NCBI GenBank assembly: GCA_022778745.1
Contig: JALFSR010000003.1
Coordinates: 1-45,830 of the forward strand
Direction: 5' to 3'
Length of the DNA stretch: 45,830 bases
Source: Clostridiales bacterium
GTDB taxonomy: Bacteria > Bacillota > Clostridia > Lachnospirales > Lachnospiraceae
This document shows, in pieces, positions 18,021 to 26,281 of this stretch. The position numbers and the translations under genes are program-made. The notes below the pieces were generated by a model. That model was not told the DNA's origin. It saw nothing but the letters and a program-made list of their open reading frames with translations, and ran no database searches. Every line of letters begins with the position of its first letter. The first letter of the stretch is position 1.

Positions 18021-19477
18021 TAATCATTCACCTCCGCTGCATTCATAATTGCGTCAATAACGGCCTTTGCTTTGTTTGCACTTTCTGCATATTCATTTTC
18101 AGGGGTGGAATCGGCAACGATTCCTCCTCCTGACTGTACATAAACCTTATTTTTATGTTTTACAGCCATACGAATGGCGATACAAGTGTCCATATTTCCA
18201 GTAAAATCGAGATAACCAAGTGCACCGCCATATACTCCACGAGCATCTGGTTCGAGTTCTTCGATAATTTCACAGGCGCGAATCTTTGGAGCGCCAGACA
18301 ATGTTCCAGCTGGGAGTACGGATTCAATGGCAGAGCAGGCATCGCATTCATCGGCGATATTGCTTTCTACCTGCGAACAAATATGCATAATTTTTGAATA
18401 ACGGTGGATCATCATATATTCGGTTACTTCAACGGAACCAATTTTAGAAATCTTTCCAAGGTCATTTCTTCCGAGATCAACAAGCATATTATGTTCGGAC
18501 AACTCCTTTTCATCGGAGAGTAAATCACGTTCTAATTCAAGGTCTTGTGCTTTTGTTTTTCCACGCGGACGGGAGCCAGCGACTGGGAATGTTGTTAATC
18601 TTCCATTTTCAAGACGGACAAGTGTCTCTGGGGAGGTTGATATAATTTCATCATCATCAATATGAAGATAAACCATATAAGGGGATGGATTTGTTGTACG
18701 CAGCACACGATAGGCATTTAGTAAACTGTCAGAATAATCACTGACAAAGCGGCGGGACTGTACTGCTTGGAAAATATCGCCATCTACAATATATTGTTTT
18801 GTTTGATTAATAATGTCACGGTATTGTTCAAAAGAGACATTGCAGTGAAAATCTGGTTTTTGGAGTACCTTTTGATGAGGAAGTGGTGTCTGATCGTGAA
18901 TCATGCGTATCAGTGATTCAATGTCAGCACATGCTTTTCCATAATTTTCCATGATATGGTCGGTTTTCATATTTACAATTAATGTAATTTTCTGCTTTAG
19001 ATGATCATAGGCGATAATTTTATCAAACAGCATCATGTCAAAGTCGTTCATATCATCTCTTTGAATGGATAATGTTGGTTCTGCATATTCCATCATTGCA
19101 TAGGAGAAATATCCGACAAATCCGCCAGCAAATGGAGGAAGATCTTCCAGATGAGGTGCTTTATATTCCTGCAAAATTTCACGCAGTACATCAAGCGGAT
19201 GGTCGGTTGTAACTGTTTTTGTCTCTTCGCCGTGAATTGTTACACATTTGTTTTTACATGTGACACGCATCACTGGGTCACATCCAAGAAAAGAATAGCG
19301 GCCCCATTTTTCACCACTTTCCACAGATTCCAAAAGGAAAAAGCGGGAAGAAACAGTCTGCAAGCGTCGAAGTAATGTGATTGGAGTTACGATGTCAGCG
19401 TAGATTTCACGGCTGATAGGAACAACTGGATAATCATTTGCAAGTCTTAAAATAGTATTGCAATCTGGTGAAAACAT
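18020..19477 (-). CDS. trpE: Anthranilate synthase component I
   Basis: Makes anthranilate from chorismate with ammonia from TrpG. 485 residues. The N-terminal regulatory part has the tryptophan feedback motif in RFFLLESVESGEKWGRYSF near residue 47. The chorismate-binding domain shows GSRPRGKT near 305, DLGRNDLGKISKIGSVEV near 335 and GGIVADSTPENEYAES near the end. ATG 19477 follows GGAGG. It is the first gene of the operon, behind a T-box leader, so expression should rise when uncharged tRNA-Trp accumulates, with LLES-based feedback inhibition added at enzyme level. Confidence 0.97.
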   Translation of the reverse strand: MFSPDCNTILRLANDYPVVPISREIYADIVTPITLLRRLQTVSSRFFLLESVESGEKWGRYSFLGCDPVMRVTCKNKCVTIHGEETKTVTTDHPLDVLREILQEYKAPHLEDLPPFAGGFVGYFSYAMMEYAEPTLSIQRDDMNDFDMMLFDKIIAYDHLKQKITLIVNMKTDHIMENYGKACADIESLIRMIHDQTPLPHQKVLQKPDFHCNVSFEQYRDIINQTKQYIVDGDIFQAVQSRRFVSDYSDSLLNAYRVLRTTNPSPYMVYLHIDDDEIISTSPETLVRLENGRLTTFPVAGSRPRGKTKAQDLELERDLLSDEKELSEHNMLVDLGRNDLGKISKIGSVEVTEYMMIHRYSKIMHICSQVESNIADECDACSAIESVLPAGTLSGAPKIRACEIIEELEPDARGVYGGALGYLDFTGNMDTCIAIRMAVKHKNKVYVQSGGGIVADSTPENEYAESANKAKAVIDAIMNAAEVND

Positions 19478-19570
19478 GGTTTAAACCTCCTTTAAATTCT
19501 AATTATAGATAGCAGTATTTTTGAAAAATGCTTTGTACAAAGCAGACTGTAACTATTTACAGCTGCTTTT

Positions 19571-19867
19571 GCATAAAAAAAAACTTCTGTCACATGTATA
19601 TCATTACACATGGGACAAAAGTCAGTAACTTCTGCGGTACCACCCAAATTGGCATAAAACGCCCTCTCATTAGTATACAAACATATACCTGCTCTTGATA
19701 ACGGTGAGCACTCCGTCAGCATCTACTACTAAAATATAGGTTCAAGCTGCCCTCTTGAGGCCATTCAGAAAAATCTATGCTGCTGTCATCTCACCACCGA
19801 CAACTCTCTGGACACACCCAATTTAACTTACTCTTCTCAATCATCAGTTTTATATTTGGTTTTGTTG
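19571..19867 (-). promoter_or_regulatory. Tryptophan-specific T-box riboswitch upstream of trpE
   Basis: The minus-strand leader has the T-box landmarks in order: AGAGAG in stem I, a GGTGGTGAGA segment, the specifier stretch GAATGG with TGG (Trp) at 19763-19761, a stem II/III region and the near-invariant T-box GGGTGGTACCGC within 19650-19631. A terminator made of ACTTTTGTCCCATGTG pairing with CACATGTGACAGAAGT-like sequence and a run of nine T follows at 19625-19575. Uncharged tRNA-Trp would pair with UGG and the T-box and prevent termination. The specifier position after GAA follows the family consensus. Confidence 0.95.
19575..19625 (-). terminator. T-box-controlled terminator
   Basis: The stem is formed by ACTTTTGTCCCATGTGTA-like and TACATGTGACAGAAGT segments around a short loop, followed on the minus strand by a T run at 19583-19575. 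It is the alternative to the antiterminator formed with the T-box bulge. Confidence 0.85.
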
Positions 19868-19873
19868 CATTAA

Positions 19874-19902
19874 AGTATAATGTGAAAATAATAATTTGTC
19901 AA
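19874..19902 (-). promoter_or_regulatory. Consensus promoter of the trp operon
   Basis: On the minus strand TTGACA (19902-19897) and TATACT (19879-19874) are separated by 17 bp. The predicted start near 19867 places the whole T-box in the leader, giving about 390 nt before the trpE start. Confidence 0.85.
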
Positions 19903-20045
19903 GAGAAAATTCAAAAAATTTAAAAAACTATCAATGCATTTAGATAAAGTAATAAACTCATAAAAACGTTAAAGAAATTGTAAGAAAATAAATGAAAAAT
20001 GAAATAGTATTTATTTTGCAAATAAGATATAATGATGCTATAAAT

Positions 20046-20231
20046 TGATACCAGGGTCAAAAGGTCATGCGTTTCATGCTTGCATGAAAAAGTATGATTT
20101 TGGGACCTGCAAAGCATGAGAAAGTAGCCCGATTAGGGTGAATTTCGAATGTTTCTAGGATTGTGAGAACACATAGTGCGGAGCAATCCGTAGGTATCAT
20201 GGGGGCAAACTATCTTTTGACCCCAACATCA
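20046..20231. repeat. Structured intergenic repeat with 18-bp terminal inverted repeats
   Basis: The ends GGGTCAAAAG (20054-20063) and CTTTTGACCC (20214-20223) are perfect inverted repeats that extend imperfectly to about 18 bp. Inside are a hairpin built on TTCATGC/GCATGAA (about 20065-20098), a GGATTG/CAATCC hairpin (20158-20163 with 20184-20189) and a 50-base block repeated between trpG and trpD. There is no ORF. This looks like a MITE-like or REP-like family spread in the genome. It lies directly before the lipoprotein gene and would be part of its 5' leader or promoter region. Confidence 0.7.
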
Positions 20232-20309
20232 TAAATTAGGAATATCTGCTTGACGAAAGTTAAGATGAGCTTGTCTGCTGTTCTAGCATTCAGAAAGGGG
20301 AGATGGATT

Positions 20310-21548
20310 ATGAGGCGATTAAAAATTACATTTTTATTATCAATATGCTTGTTGTTAGCGGCATGTGGGAGAGGGAATGCTGAAGACACTAAGACAGTAA
20401 AAGAAGCGGTATCGGGGCAAGTGGCTGAGAAATCGCTTGATATAACAGAAGTACAGAATACGGAAGAACGATTGATTCAAGTTATGGTGAGTTATTTGGA
20501 ATCATCAGGATATATCAATGCACATAATCATCAAATTTTGGCTACAGATACAAAAAGTGGACTGGATGCAGTCGTTATGACATTTCGAGATCAGACAAAT
20601 CGAGAGTTAATTATAAATGCTGTGTTAAAGCAAGATCAAGTTATGACATCACAAACTTCAGATATTGGCACAGATGCGTTTTTAGATTATCGGACAATAG
20701 GAACGGATACAGAATTGGGAGATTATACATTATATTCTGGAATTGTTCGGGATAATAAAGTGACAAATCTGAATTTTGTCTATGATAACGGTACAATAGT
20801 AAATACAAAATTATCGGATCAAAAAGGATATTGCTATTTGCTTTTAAAAAAAGAAGTGAATAATAAAGATATTTCGCGAATACAGGAGATGGATGAAAAC
20901 GGAAATATTATTTATGAGATGAAAGAAGATACAAAAGCAACAGAAGAAACGACGATTGTGGGAGTAGAAAAAGATGGAAACTCTAATATAGAGACAGAAG
21001 CAATGACAGCGATAAAAGGTTATTATGATTTCATGTATTCGGCGTATGAACAAGGAAGTGTAAATGAGGAATTGTTTGGAACGGTACTTGATATGACGCA
21101 AGTGCAAAATAAAAATAAGCTGACGGCGATGAAAAAAATAAATATGAACTGGGAATATTTCCGTACGATGTATCCAAATTACTGTCCGACTGCATCACCA
21201 GTTTCGCTACATTTGGAAAGTTTGATGAAACAGGATAATGGAACGTATGAAGTGATTATTGATATTGATGGGGGAAAGAATGTGGCAGATTATCCGCCAA
21301 GTGACTATTTGGTAGGATTAAAGGAAAATACAGAAAGTATGGATGTGACAGAGTTTAGATTTCCTCCTTTTGTCTCACTCGGTGAGAATGTATTTGTACT
21401 GCAAGACTATAGCGGTCATATGTTGATTCAAAAGCATATTTATGAGGGACAAGAGGCATTTGAAGGGCTTGATACAGTGGAAAATATATTTGATCCAGTG
21501 GAATATGGAGCGATACTGCAGGAGGAACGCTGGGGACAGACAAAATAA
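20310..21548 (+). CDS. Lipoprotein of unknown function
   Basis: 412 residues. A clear lipoprotein signal opens the protein: positively charged MRRLKIT, a hydrophobic core, then LLLAAC with Cys at residue 19, so the mature protein is anchored on the outer face of the membrane. The remainder is acidic and soluble, with no motif I recognise. A low-complexity Glu/Thr segment around residues 215-235 separates two parts. ATG 20310 follows GGGGAG; the longer frame to 20250 has no support and lies next to the repeat element. Neighbouring genes encode other exported proteins, which suggests cell-surface work. Confidence 0.8.
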   Translation: MRRLKITFLLSICLLLAACGRGNAEDTKTVKEAVSGQVAEKSLDITEVQNTEERLIQVMVSYLESSGYINAHNHQILATDTKSGLDAVVMTFRDQTNRELIINAVLKQDQVMTSQTSDIGTDAFLDYRTIGTDTELGDYTLYSGIVRDNKVTNLNFVYDNGTIVNTKLSDQKGYCYLLLKKEVNNKDISRIQEMDENGNIIYEMKEDTKATEETTIVGVEKDGNSNIETEAMTAIKGYYDFMYSAYEQGSVNEELFGTVLDMTQVQNKNKLTAMKKINMNWEYFRTMYPNYCPTASPVSLHLESLMKQDNGTYEVIIDIDGGKNVADYPPSDYLVGLKENTESMDVTEFRFPPFVSLGENVFVLQDYSGHMLIQKHIYEGQEAFEGLDTVENIFDPVEYGAILQEERWGQTK

Positions 21549-21694
21549 TTATTATACGCAGACTTTAATGATTATGGACTGTGTTTATGAAGTTTCTGCT
21601 TTTGTAAGTGATTGGCAATTTACAGAAATATGACATAAAATCTAAAATAATTCATACTGACGAAATTATGGAATCATGTTATAGTGGAAGAAAG

Positions 21695-21765
21695 AAAATC
21701 GTATGAAACTGATGAATCTTCTGCTTTAAGTGTGCAGAAGCGGTTTGGAAACTTTGTATGATTTT
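21695..21765 (+). other. Long hairpin leader ahead of the 84-residue ORF
   Basis: A nested inverted repeat: outer arms 21695-21710 (AAAATCGTATGAAACT) and 21750-21765 pair with several G-U wobbles, and inner arms CTTCTGC (21718-21724) and GCAGAAG (21734-21740) are perfect. The structure ends about 30 bases before the start of the small ORF and lacks a U-run, so it is not a simple terminator. Confidence 0.45.
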
Positions 21766-21796
21766 ATGAAAGTAAAAATATAATGGAGGATTTTTT

Positions 21797-22051
21797 ATGC
21801 TTGGTAAATTATTGTCGTATGATCAGCATGGACAGAGTGTTACATTATCCTTTGAACAGAGAACTATGGTGATAGAGGCATTGAGAGAGGAAATTTTAAA
21901 TGTCTTTGTATCAATACAGTCAAATAATCGTTATTCAAAGGCAGTAAAATCAGATTGTAAGAAACAAGTATGTGTTTCAGTGAAGCGTTGTATGGACTGT
22001 ATTGAAGTCTGCACACCAAAAGTAACAGCGAAGGTGTATGAGACCAGCTAG
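21797..22051 (+). CDS. Small hypothetical protein (84 residues)
   Basis: A short frame with a good GGAGG site eight to ten bases before ATG 21797. The sequence starts MLGKLLSYDQHGQSVTLSFEQR and ends in a Cys/Lys/Val-rich segment (KQVCVSVKRCMDCIEV). No signal peptide or membrane helix is evident, and I do not recognise a family. It lies behind a structured leader and just before the IS110 relic, so its natural 3' end may have been lost in the insertion. The Shine-Dalgarno and length support real coding, but this could be a truncated gene. Confidence 0.5.
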   Translation: MLGKLLSYDQHGQSVTLSFEQRTMVIEALREEILNVFVSIQSNNRYSKAVKSDCKKQVCVSVKRCMDCIEVCTPKVTAKVYETS

Positions 22052-22188
22052 TTAAAGTCAAGCCCTAAATGACAAAAAGTAGAATTATTTCTATTTGTTT
22101 CTAAAAGCTAAAAATGAGTAACTCTAATAAACGTAAATCCTACGGGTTTTCGCTTTGTTAATGGTTATAGAGTATGCAGGATGTATGT

Positions 22189-23257
22189 TTATGCAGCCTG
22201 CGAAGCAGGTCTTTGATATTGCCTGCAGTGTTCTTCCGGTGAACGTAATTCGAATTCCTTTTCATCCCGAAGAACCGCAAAGATGATATTGCAAACTTTG
22301 TGCATGACTGCTCCAAGAGCAACCATCTTTGGCTTTTGTCCAGATTTTTTCTCATAGTATTGACGAAGATATGGATGGATGCCCTCGCCATTTTGTTTCG
22401 TACGAATGGATGCCAGTGCTATCGCAAAGACAGCACGACGGGCAATTCTAGAGTCTCGTTTGCTCATATGTACTTGAGTCCCAACGAATTTTTCAGACTG
22501 ATTTACTTCTGGATCAAGTCCAAAGTAAGCGAATAACTGCTTTGGATTACGGAATGCTGCAAAGTCACCAATTTCACACATAATGGCAACTGCGGTCAGG
22601 AATCCAACCCCTTTGATGGAGTTGATCCATTTAATCTGCCGAATGAATTTCTTATTCTTATGAAAGGTCACCAGTTGATTTATCCGCTGCATGATAGAAT
22701 CCAGGGGATGATCAAGCTTTTCAATCAGGTCCAGCGTCAGAGAAATATTGAAATAGATACTATCAATCTGACAATCAAACGATTTGTCAGCTGTTGCCGC
22801 GGCACAGAGATTTTCATAACGTTCTGTGGATTTGGAGAGACCTTTTCTGGAAGCGTTTGTTAATGTGAGCAGACCGTTCATCGGTCAGATCATAATACTT
22901 GCGAGTAAGGCTTCGTAACTCAAGAATCAGCTTTGCTGGGAACTGAGAAACGGGAATGTCATCGGATAATCCTAATTTTGCAATACCTTTCGAATCAACT
23001 TTATCATTTTTTACTTTTTTGATATTCCCATTCTTTGAAGAATGTGTAATAATAGGATTGATTATGGAGGCGTGAAAACCATAATCAACAAGATAGCAGA
23101 AGAGTGGAAAATGATAGATCCCAGTGGATTCCAGAAAGATATGACTTTCTAAGGAAGACAGCTCTTCTGCTTTTCTTAATCCATAGGGATTTGCTTGGAG
23201 CTGTGAACATATGTAACTCAACTGAGTATGTTGGTAACAGACATACTGCATATGGAA
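22189..23257 (-). pseudogene. IS110-family transposase, degenerate (N-terminal loss plus internal deletion)
   Basis: Two minus-strand frames belong to one IS110/IS1111-type transposase. The N-terminal part (22814-23257) carries HIFLESTGIYHFPLF and KVKNDKVDSKGIAKLG from the DEDD nuclease domain. The C-terminal part (22189-22881) has the Tnp_IS116 segment IKGVGFLTAVAIMCEIGDF followed by NPKQLFAYFGLDP. The frames are out of phase, and the sequence appears to jump from DERSAHINK directly to ASRKGLSKSTERY, skipping roughly 65 residues normally present. The first 40-50 residues, with the first catalytic Asp, are missing; a stop lies at 23260-23258 where IS605-like sequence begins. The element should be inactive. 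Confidence 0.85.
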
Positions 23258-23390
23258 CTATACGTTCTGCCCTATGATTGCTAATGGCATAGCCACACCT
23301 TGCACTACGACCTACCAGAAATGGACTGGTCAGCTACTATGTAGTGGTAGGTAGCAAGAATCCCCTGCCTTTAGGCATGGGGAGTGTCAA
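23258..23390 (+). ncRNA. IS200/IS605 right end with omegaRNA-like structure, no tnpB
   Basis: The segment ends with the hairpin CCCCTGCC-TTTA-GGCATGGGG (23362-23381) and then GAGTGTCAA, a typical right end of IS200/IS605/IS1341-type elements. In these, the right end is also the 3' scaffold of the TnpB guide RNA. Upstream, CTTGC/GCAAG and ACCTACC/GGTAGGT pair around an inner hairpin, and CACTAC can pair with GTAGTG as a pseudoknot. No tnpA or tnpB is present; the IS110 relic starts directly on the left. A guide, if transcribed, would begin at 23391. That it is expressed is speculation. Confidence 0.6.
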
Positions 23391-23417
23391 TTGAATGATA
23401 GGAAGAAAGGAATAAAA

Positions 23418-24680
23418 ATGAAAAAAATACGAGTTATTGCAGCGGTATGTTGCGTTGTAATGGGAATGCACAGTATTGTGTCGTTAGCTGCGTTAAATGC
23501 GATCCATTTTGTGGACAAAAAGATTATTTTAATGGAAAATGAAACAATGGATCTTGAATTGATGTATGATCCACAAAATACGAATGATGCAATCCAGTGG
23601 AAAACAAGTGATGATACGGTTGTGTGTGTGGATAATAGTGGAAAAATAACGGCAAAGTCAGTGGGAAAAGCAACAATCACTGCTATTGTAGATGGAAAAC
23701 AGGATACTTGTGATGTTACAGTAGAGAAAAATCAAGTTTCTCAGCAGGATATAAAACTGAGCAAGGAGATTTTGGAAATAGAAGAAGGAAAAACGGCAAA
23801 GATAACAGTGATATATGAGTCAGAAAATATGACAGATCAGGAAAAAGTGATATGGACGAGCAGTGATGAATCGATTGCAAAAGTAAGTTCAGATGGAACG
23901 GTTACAGCGATGGCACAAGGAAGAGTAATAATTACTGCACAGGCAGATAATCAAAAAAAGACATGTGAGGTAATTGTAAAGGAAAAAGTAATTGCCTTAA
24001 AGTCAATTTCATTTGAAAAAGATGAATACAAATTAAAAAAGGGGCAGCAGATTAGACTAGAAGTAAACTATAATCCAGAAAATACAACGACGGAGAAAAA
24101 GGCTCAATGGGGCAGCAGTAATGAAGCTGTCGCAACAGTAAGCAATGGCGTTGTAAGGGCAGTTGGAATCGGAGAGACGGTTATTACTGTGACGGTAGAT
24201 GGAAAAGAGGCTATCTGTGATATTGTTGTGCAGAAACGACCAGTATCAGGTGTGAAGCTTGAATACGAGACTTATGATTCGGAAAATGGATGGCTAGATA
24301 GCGTGGGAGAAGGAGAAACAGCTGGAACTGATGCGTTTCGTGTGGAAGCTGTGAGGATTCGGTTGAATGAGAACAAAATCGGAGGCGGAATCCGCTATTC
24401 AGCCTATGTTCAGAATGTTGGATGGCAGAGTTATGTTGCAAATGGAGTGATGGCAGGAACTGTTGAAAATAATCAGCGTCTGGAGGCAATTAAAATTTAT
24501 TTGACAGGTTCTGTAGCATCAAAATATGATATTTATTACCGCAGTCATGTAGAAGAAGAAGGATGGCTTAGCTGGGCAAAAAATGGAGAGGAATCTGGAA
24601 GTGAAGGGCTTGATAAAGAGCTGCAGGCAATACAGATTATATTATTAGAAAAAGGAAGCAAAGGACCGGATAATTATTAG
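23418..24680 (+). CDS. Secreted surface protein with Big2 and ChW repeats
   Basis: 420 residues. It has an N-terminal signal peptide (MKKIRVIAAVCCVVMG and on to about residue 26). Three bacterial Ig-like (Big2) domains follow at about 28-103, 110-188 and 192-270, each with the pattern W-x-S-S-D-E-x-x-A-x-V followed by G-x-A-x-I-T-A. The C-terminal 140 residues are ChW repeats (GWLDSVGEGETAGT, then VGWQSYVANGVMAG, then EGWLSWAKNGEESG), a clostridial surface-binding module. It probably sits on the cell wall and binds a carbohydrate or protein ligand. ATG 23418 follows AAAGGA; the frame open to 23391 begins in the IS605 end. No LPxTG motif is present. Confidence 0.88.
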   Translation: MKKIRVIAAVCCVVMGMHSIVSLAALNAIHFVDKKIILMENETMDLELMYDPQNTNDAIQWKTSDDTVVCVDNSGKITAKSVGKATITAIVDGKQDTCDVTVEKNQVSQQDIKLSKEILEIEEGKTAKITVIYESENMTDQEKVIWTSSDESIAKVSSDGTVTAMAQGRVIITAQADNQKKTCEVIVKEKVIALKSISFEKDEYKLKKGQQIRLEVNYNPENTTTEKKAQWGSSNEAVATVSNGVVRAVGIGETVITVTVDGKEAICDIVVQKRPVSGVKLEYETYDSENGWLDSVGEGETAGTDAFRVEAVRIRLNENKIGGGIRYSAYVQNVGWQSYVANGVMAGTVENNQRLEAIKIYLTGSVASKYDIYYRSHVEEEGWLSWAKNGEESGSEGLDKELQAIQIILLEKGSKGPDNY

Positions 24681-24746
24681 TCAGTTTAATGGCAATCAAA
24701 AGCAATGTTTTGTTTCTAATATTTTGTTGATAATAAAAATTAAGAA

Positions 24747-25985
24747 ATGAGAAAAATGAGAATTAAAAAAAGAAGTATTTATTATATTTTGTTGTTATGT
24801 ATCTGTTGGTTTGGAATGGCTGGAACTGGACATGCTCAGAGCAATCGGTTCTATTATGAACAGCTGAGTGAGGTAGAAAAAGCGGTTTATAAAGAAATTG
24901 TTGAAAATGTGACAATAGATAACAGAGTAGTTACAATAGAATGGCCAACAAAAATAGAATTTTATACGGGGACGAAAAATGATCCTGATATAGAGGAGAA
25001 AAAACAACAAAGCAGTGAACAAGTAAAACAGACAATTCAAAATGCATTGGATGCATTGATGCAGGATGACCCAATGTTTTTTTGGATGGATATTGGTACA
25101 ACGACAGAAAAATGGACATTTCAAGGATCGGGTATTATTGGTAATATTCGATGGAAAATGATGCCTATTGAAATTTCGATTGGAACGGATTATACAGCCC
25201 AACAGGTGCGTCAGTTAAGACAGAGAATTGATGGAATTGATGTATTTGGTGAGACAGTTATGCAAAAATTAGTGATGATTCATCAGCATCTTTGTGAAAT
25301 AATTGAGTATGATGCATCATCTTCGTATGCACATGGACCGTATGGTGCCTTAGTGGAGGGAAAAGCTGTATGTGAAGGATATGCGAGAAGTTTTCAGCTG
25401 CTTTGCGAGAGAGAAGAAATTCCATGTATTCTTGTAATTGGAGATGCGGTGGACACTAATGGAACTATTGGAGCGCATATGTGGAATTATGTCCAGATGG
25501 AAGATGGGGCATGGTATGCAGTAGATGTGACATGGGATGATCAGGCAGAAGTAATGAAAGAATACTTCTTAGTCGGATCAGAAACAAAAGACCGTTATTT
25601 TGGAGGAAAGAAATTTTCGGAGAGTCATATTCCGTCAGGAGATTTTTCAGGCAGCGGATATAAGACTTTTGAATACCCTCCATTGAATGCTTATGCCTAT
25701 GATCCGAATAAGTCGCCAGTCATGTCTTCTCAAAATGCATATAAACAAGAACAAAGAGAGGAATATCATACGCATATGGATGTTACACAAAAGTCTCTCA
25801 CACAAGGACAGCAATTGTTGCAGACAGTAGATGCAATGATTGATACAGGACAAAAAGCTGCATCAGCATGGTTTGATGCAATTTTATCATCCGATATTAT
25901 ATATCAGCTGCAGACATGGATTTGGTTTTTTATCGGGATATTTCTTACCGTATTATTTGTAGTAAAAGAAGAAATGAAAAAATAA
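24747..25985 (+). CDS. Exported transglutaminase-like protein with C-terminal membrane anchor
   Basis: 412 residues. A signal sequence lies at residues 8-30 (basic start, then YYILLLCICWFGMAGTGHAQ). The transglutaminase-like core shows its triad as Cys209 in KAVCEGYARSF, His244 in AHMWNYV and Asp260 in YAVDVTWDD. A hydrophobic helix near the end (IWFFIGIFLTVLFVV) followed by KEEMKK would anchor it in the membrane with the enzyme outside. Such proteins act as cysteine proteases or cross-linkers on the cell surface. The start is uncertain: neither ATG 24747 nor ATG 24756 has a clear Shine-Dalgarno. It follows the Big2/ChW gene by 66 bp and probably shares its transcript. Confidence 0.85.
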   Translation: MRKMRIKKRSIYYILLLCICWFGMAGTGHAQSNRFYYEQLSEVEKAVYKEIVENVTIDNRVVTIEWPTKIEFYTGTKNDPDIEEKKQQSSEQVKQTIQNALDALMQDDPMFFWMDIGTTTEKWTFQGSGIIGNIRWKMMPIEISIGTDYTAQQVRQLRQRIDGIDVFGETVMQKLVMIHQHLCEIIEYDASSSYAHGPYGALVEGKAVCEGYARSFQLLCEREEIPCILVIGDAVDTNGTIGAHMWNYVQMEDGAWYAVDVTWDDQAEVMKEYFLVGSETKDRYFGGKKFSESHIPSGDFSGSGYKTFEYPPLNAYAYDPNKSPVMSSQNAYKQEQREEYHTHMDVTQKSLTQGQQLLQTVDAMIDTGQKAASAWFDAILSSDIIYQLQTWIWFFIGIFLTVLFVVKEEMKK

Positions 25986-26052
25986 AATGAAACGAAGAAC
26001 GGGTAATTTTTTACTATAATTATGTAAAGTGGTAAAGTGTGATAAAAAAAAC

Positions 26053-26081
26053 TTGCTTATTTTACAGATTAACGGTATAAT
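26053..26081 (+). promoter_or_regulatory. Candidate promoter of the aconitase-family gene
   Basis: TTGCTT (26053-26058) and TATAAT (26076-26081) are separated by 17 bp. The -10 is perfect and the -35 is weak. The start near 26088 would give a leader of about 194 nt. The leader contains dyads (GTTTAG/CTAAAC at about 26216-26236 and ATTCATCA with TGATGGGAAT further up), so structure in the leader is possible. Confidence 0.5.
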
Positions 26082-26281
26082 TTTAGGCGTAAAACAATCA
26101 AAGCATTACGTTCATATTTAGAATTCATCAATAAGAATCCTATTTGCTTGCTGATGGGAATCAGTTAGAATGTAACGTATTAAAATGGAATAACGGAGTG
26201 AGCAATCTTGTTCATTGTTTAGTAATTCCGACTAAACTAGAAGTCTTATCAATGGGACTTTATGAAAGAGGAGGTACAATT

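Noticed and set aside
12906-19477. Leader-peptide attenuation or TRAP control of trp
   Set aside because: No run of Trp codons in a short ORF and no GAG/UAG repeat series; the T-box explains the leader.
23258-23390. IS110 bridge RNA instead of an IS605 end
   Set aside because: The CCCCTGCC-TTTA-GGCATGGGG hairpin and GTGTCAA end are typical of IS605 right ends. Kept as a refutation test in the findings because I cannot search databases.
24795-25202. Long minus-strand frame opposite the transglutaminase-like gene
   Set aside because: The translation is low-complexity Cys/His/Phe-rich, with no ribosome site, typical of an antisense shadow.
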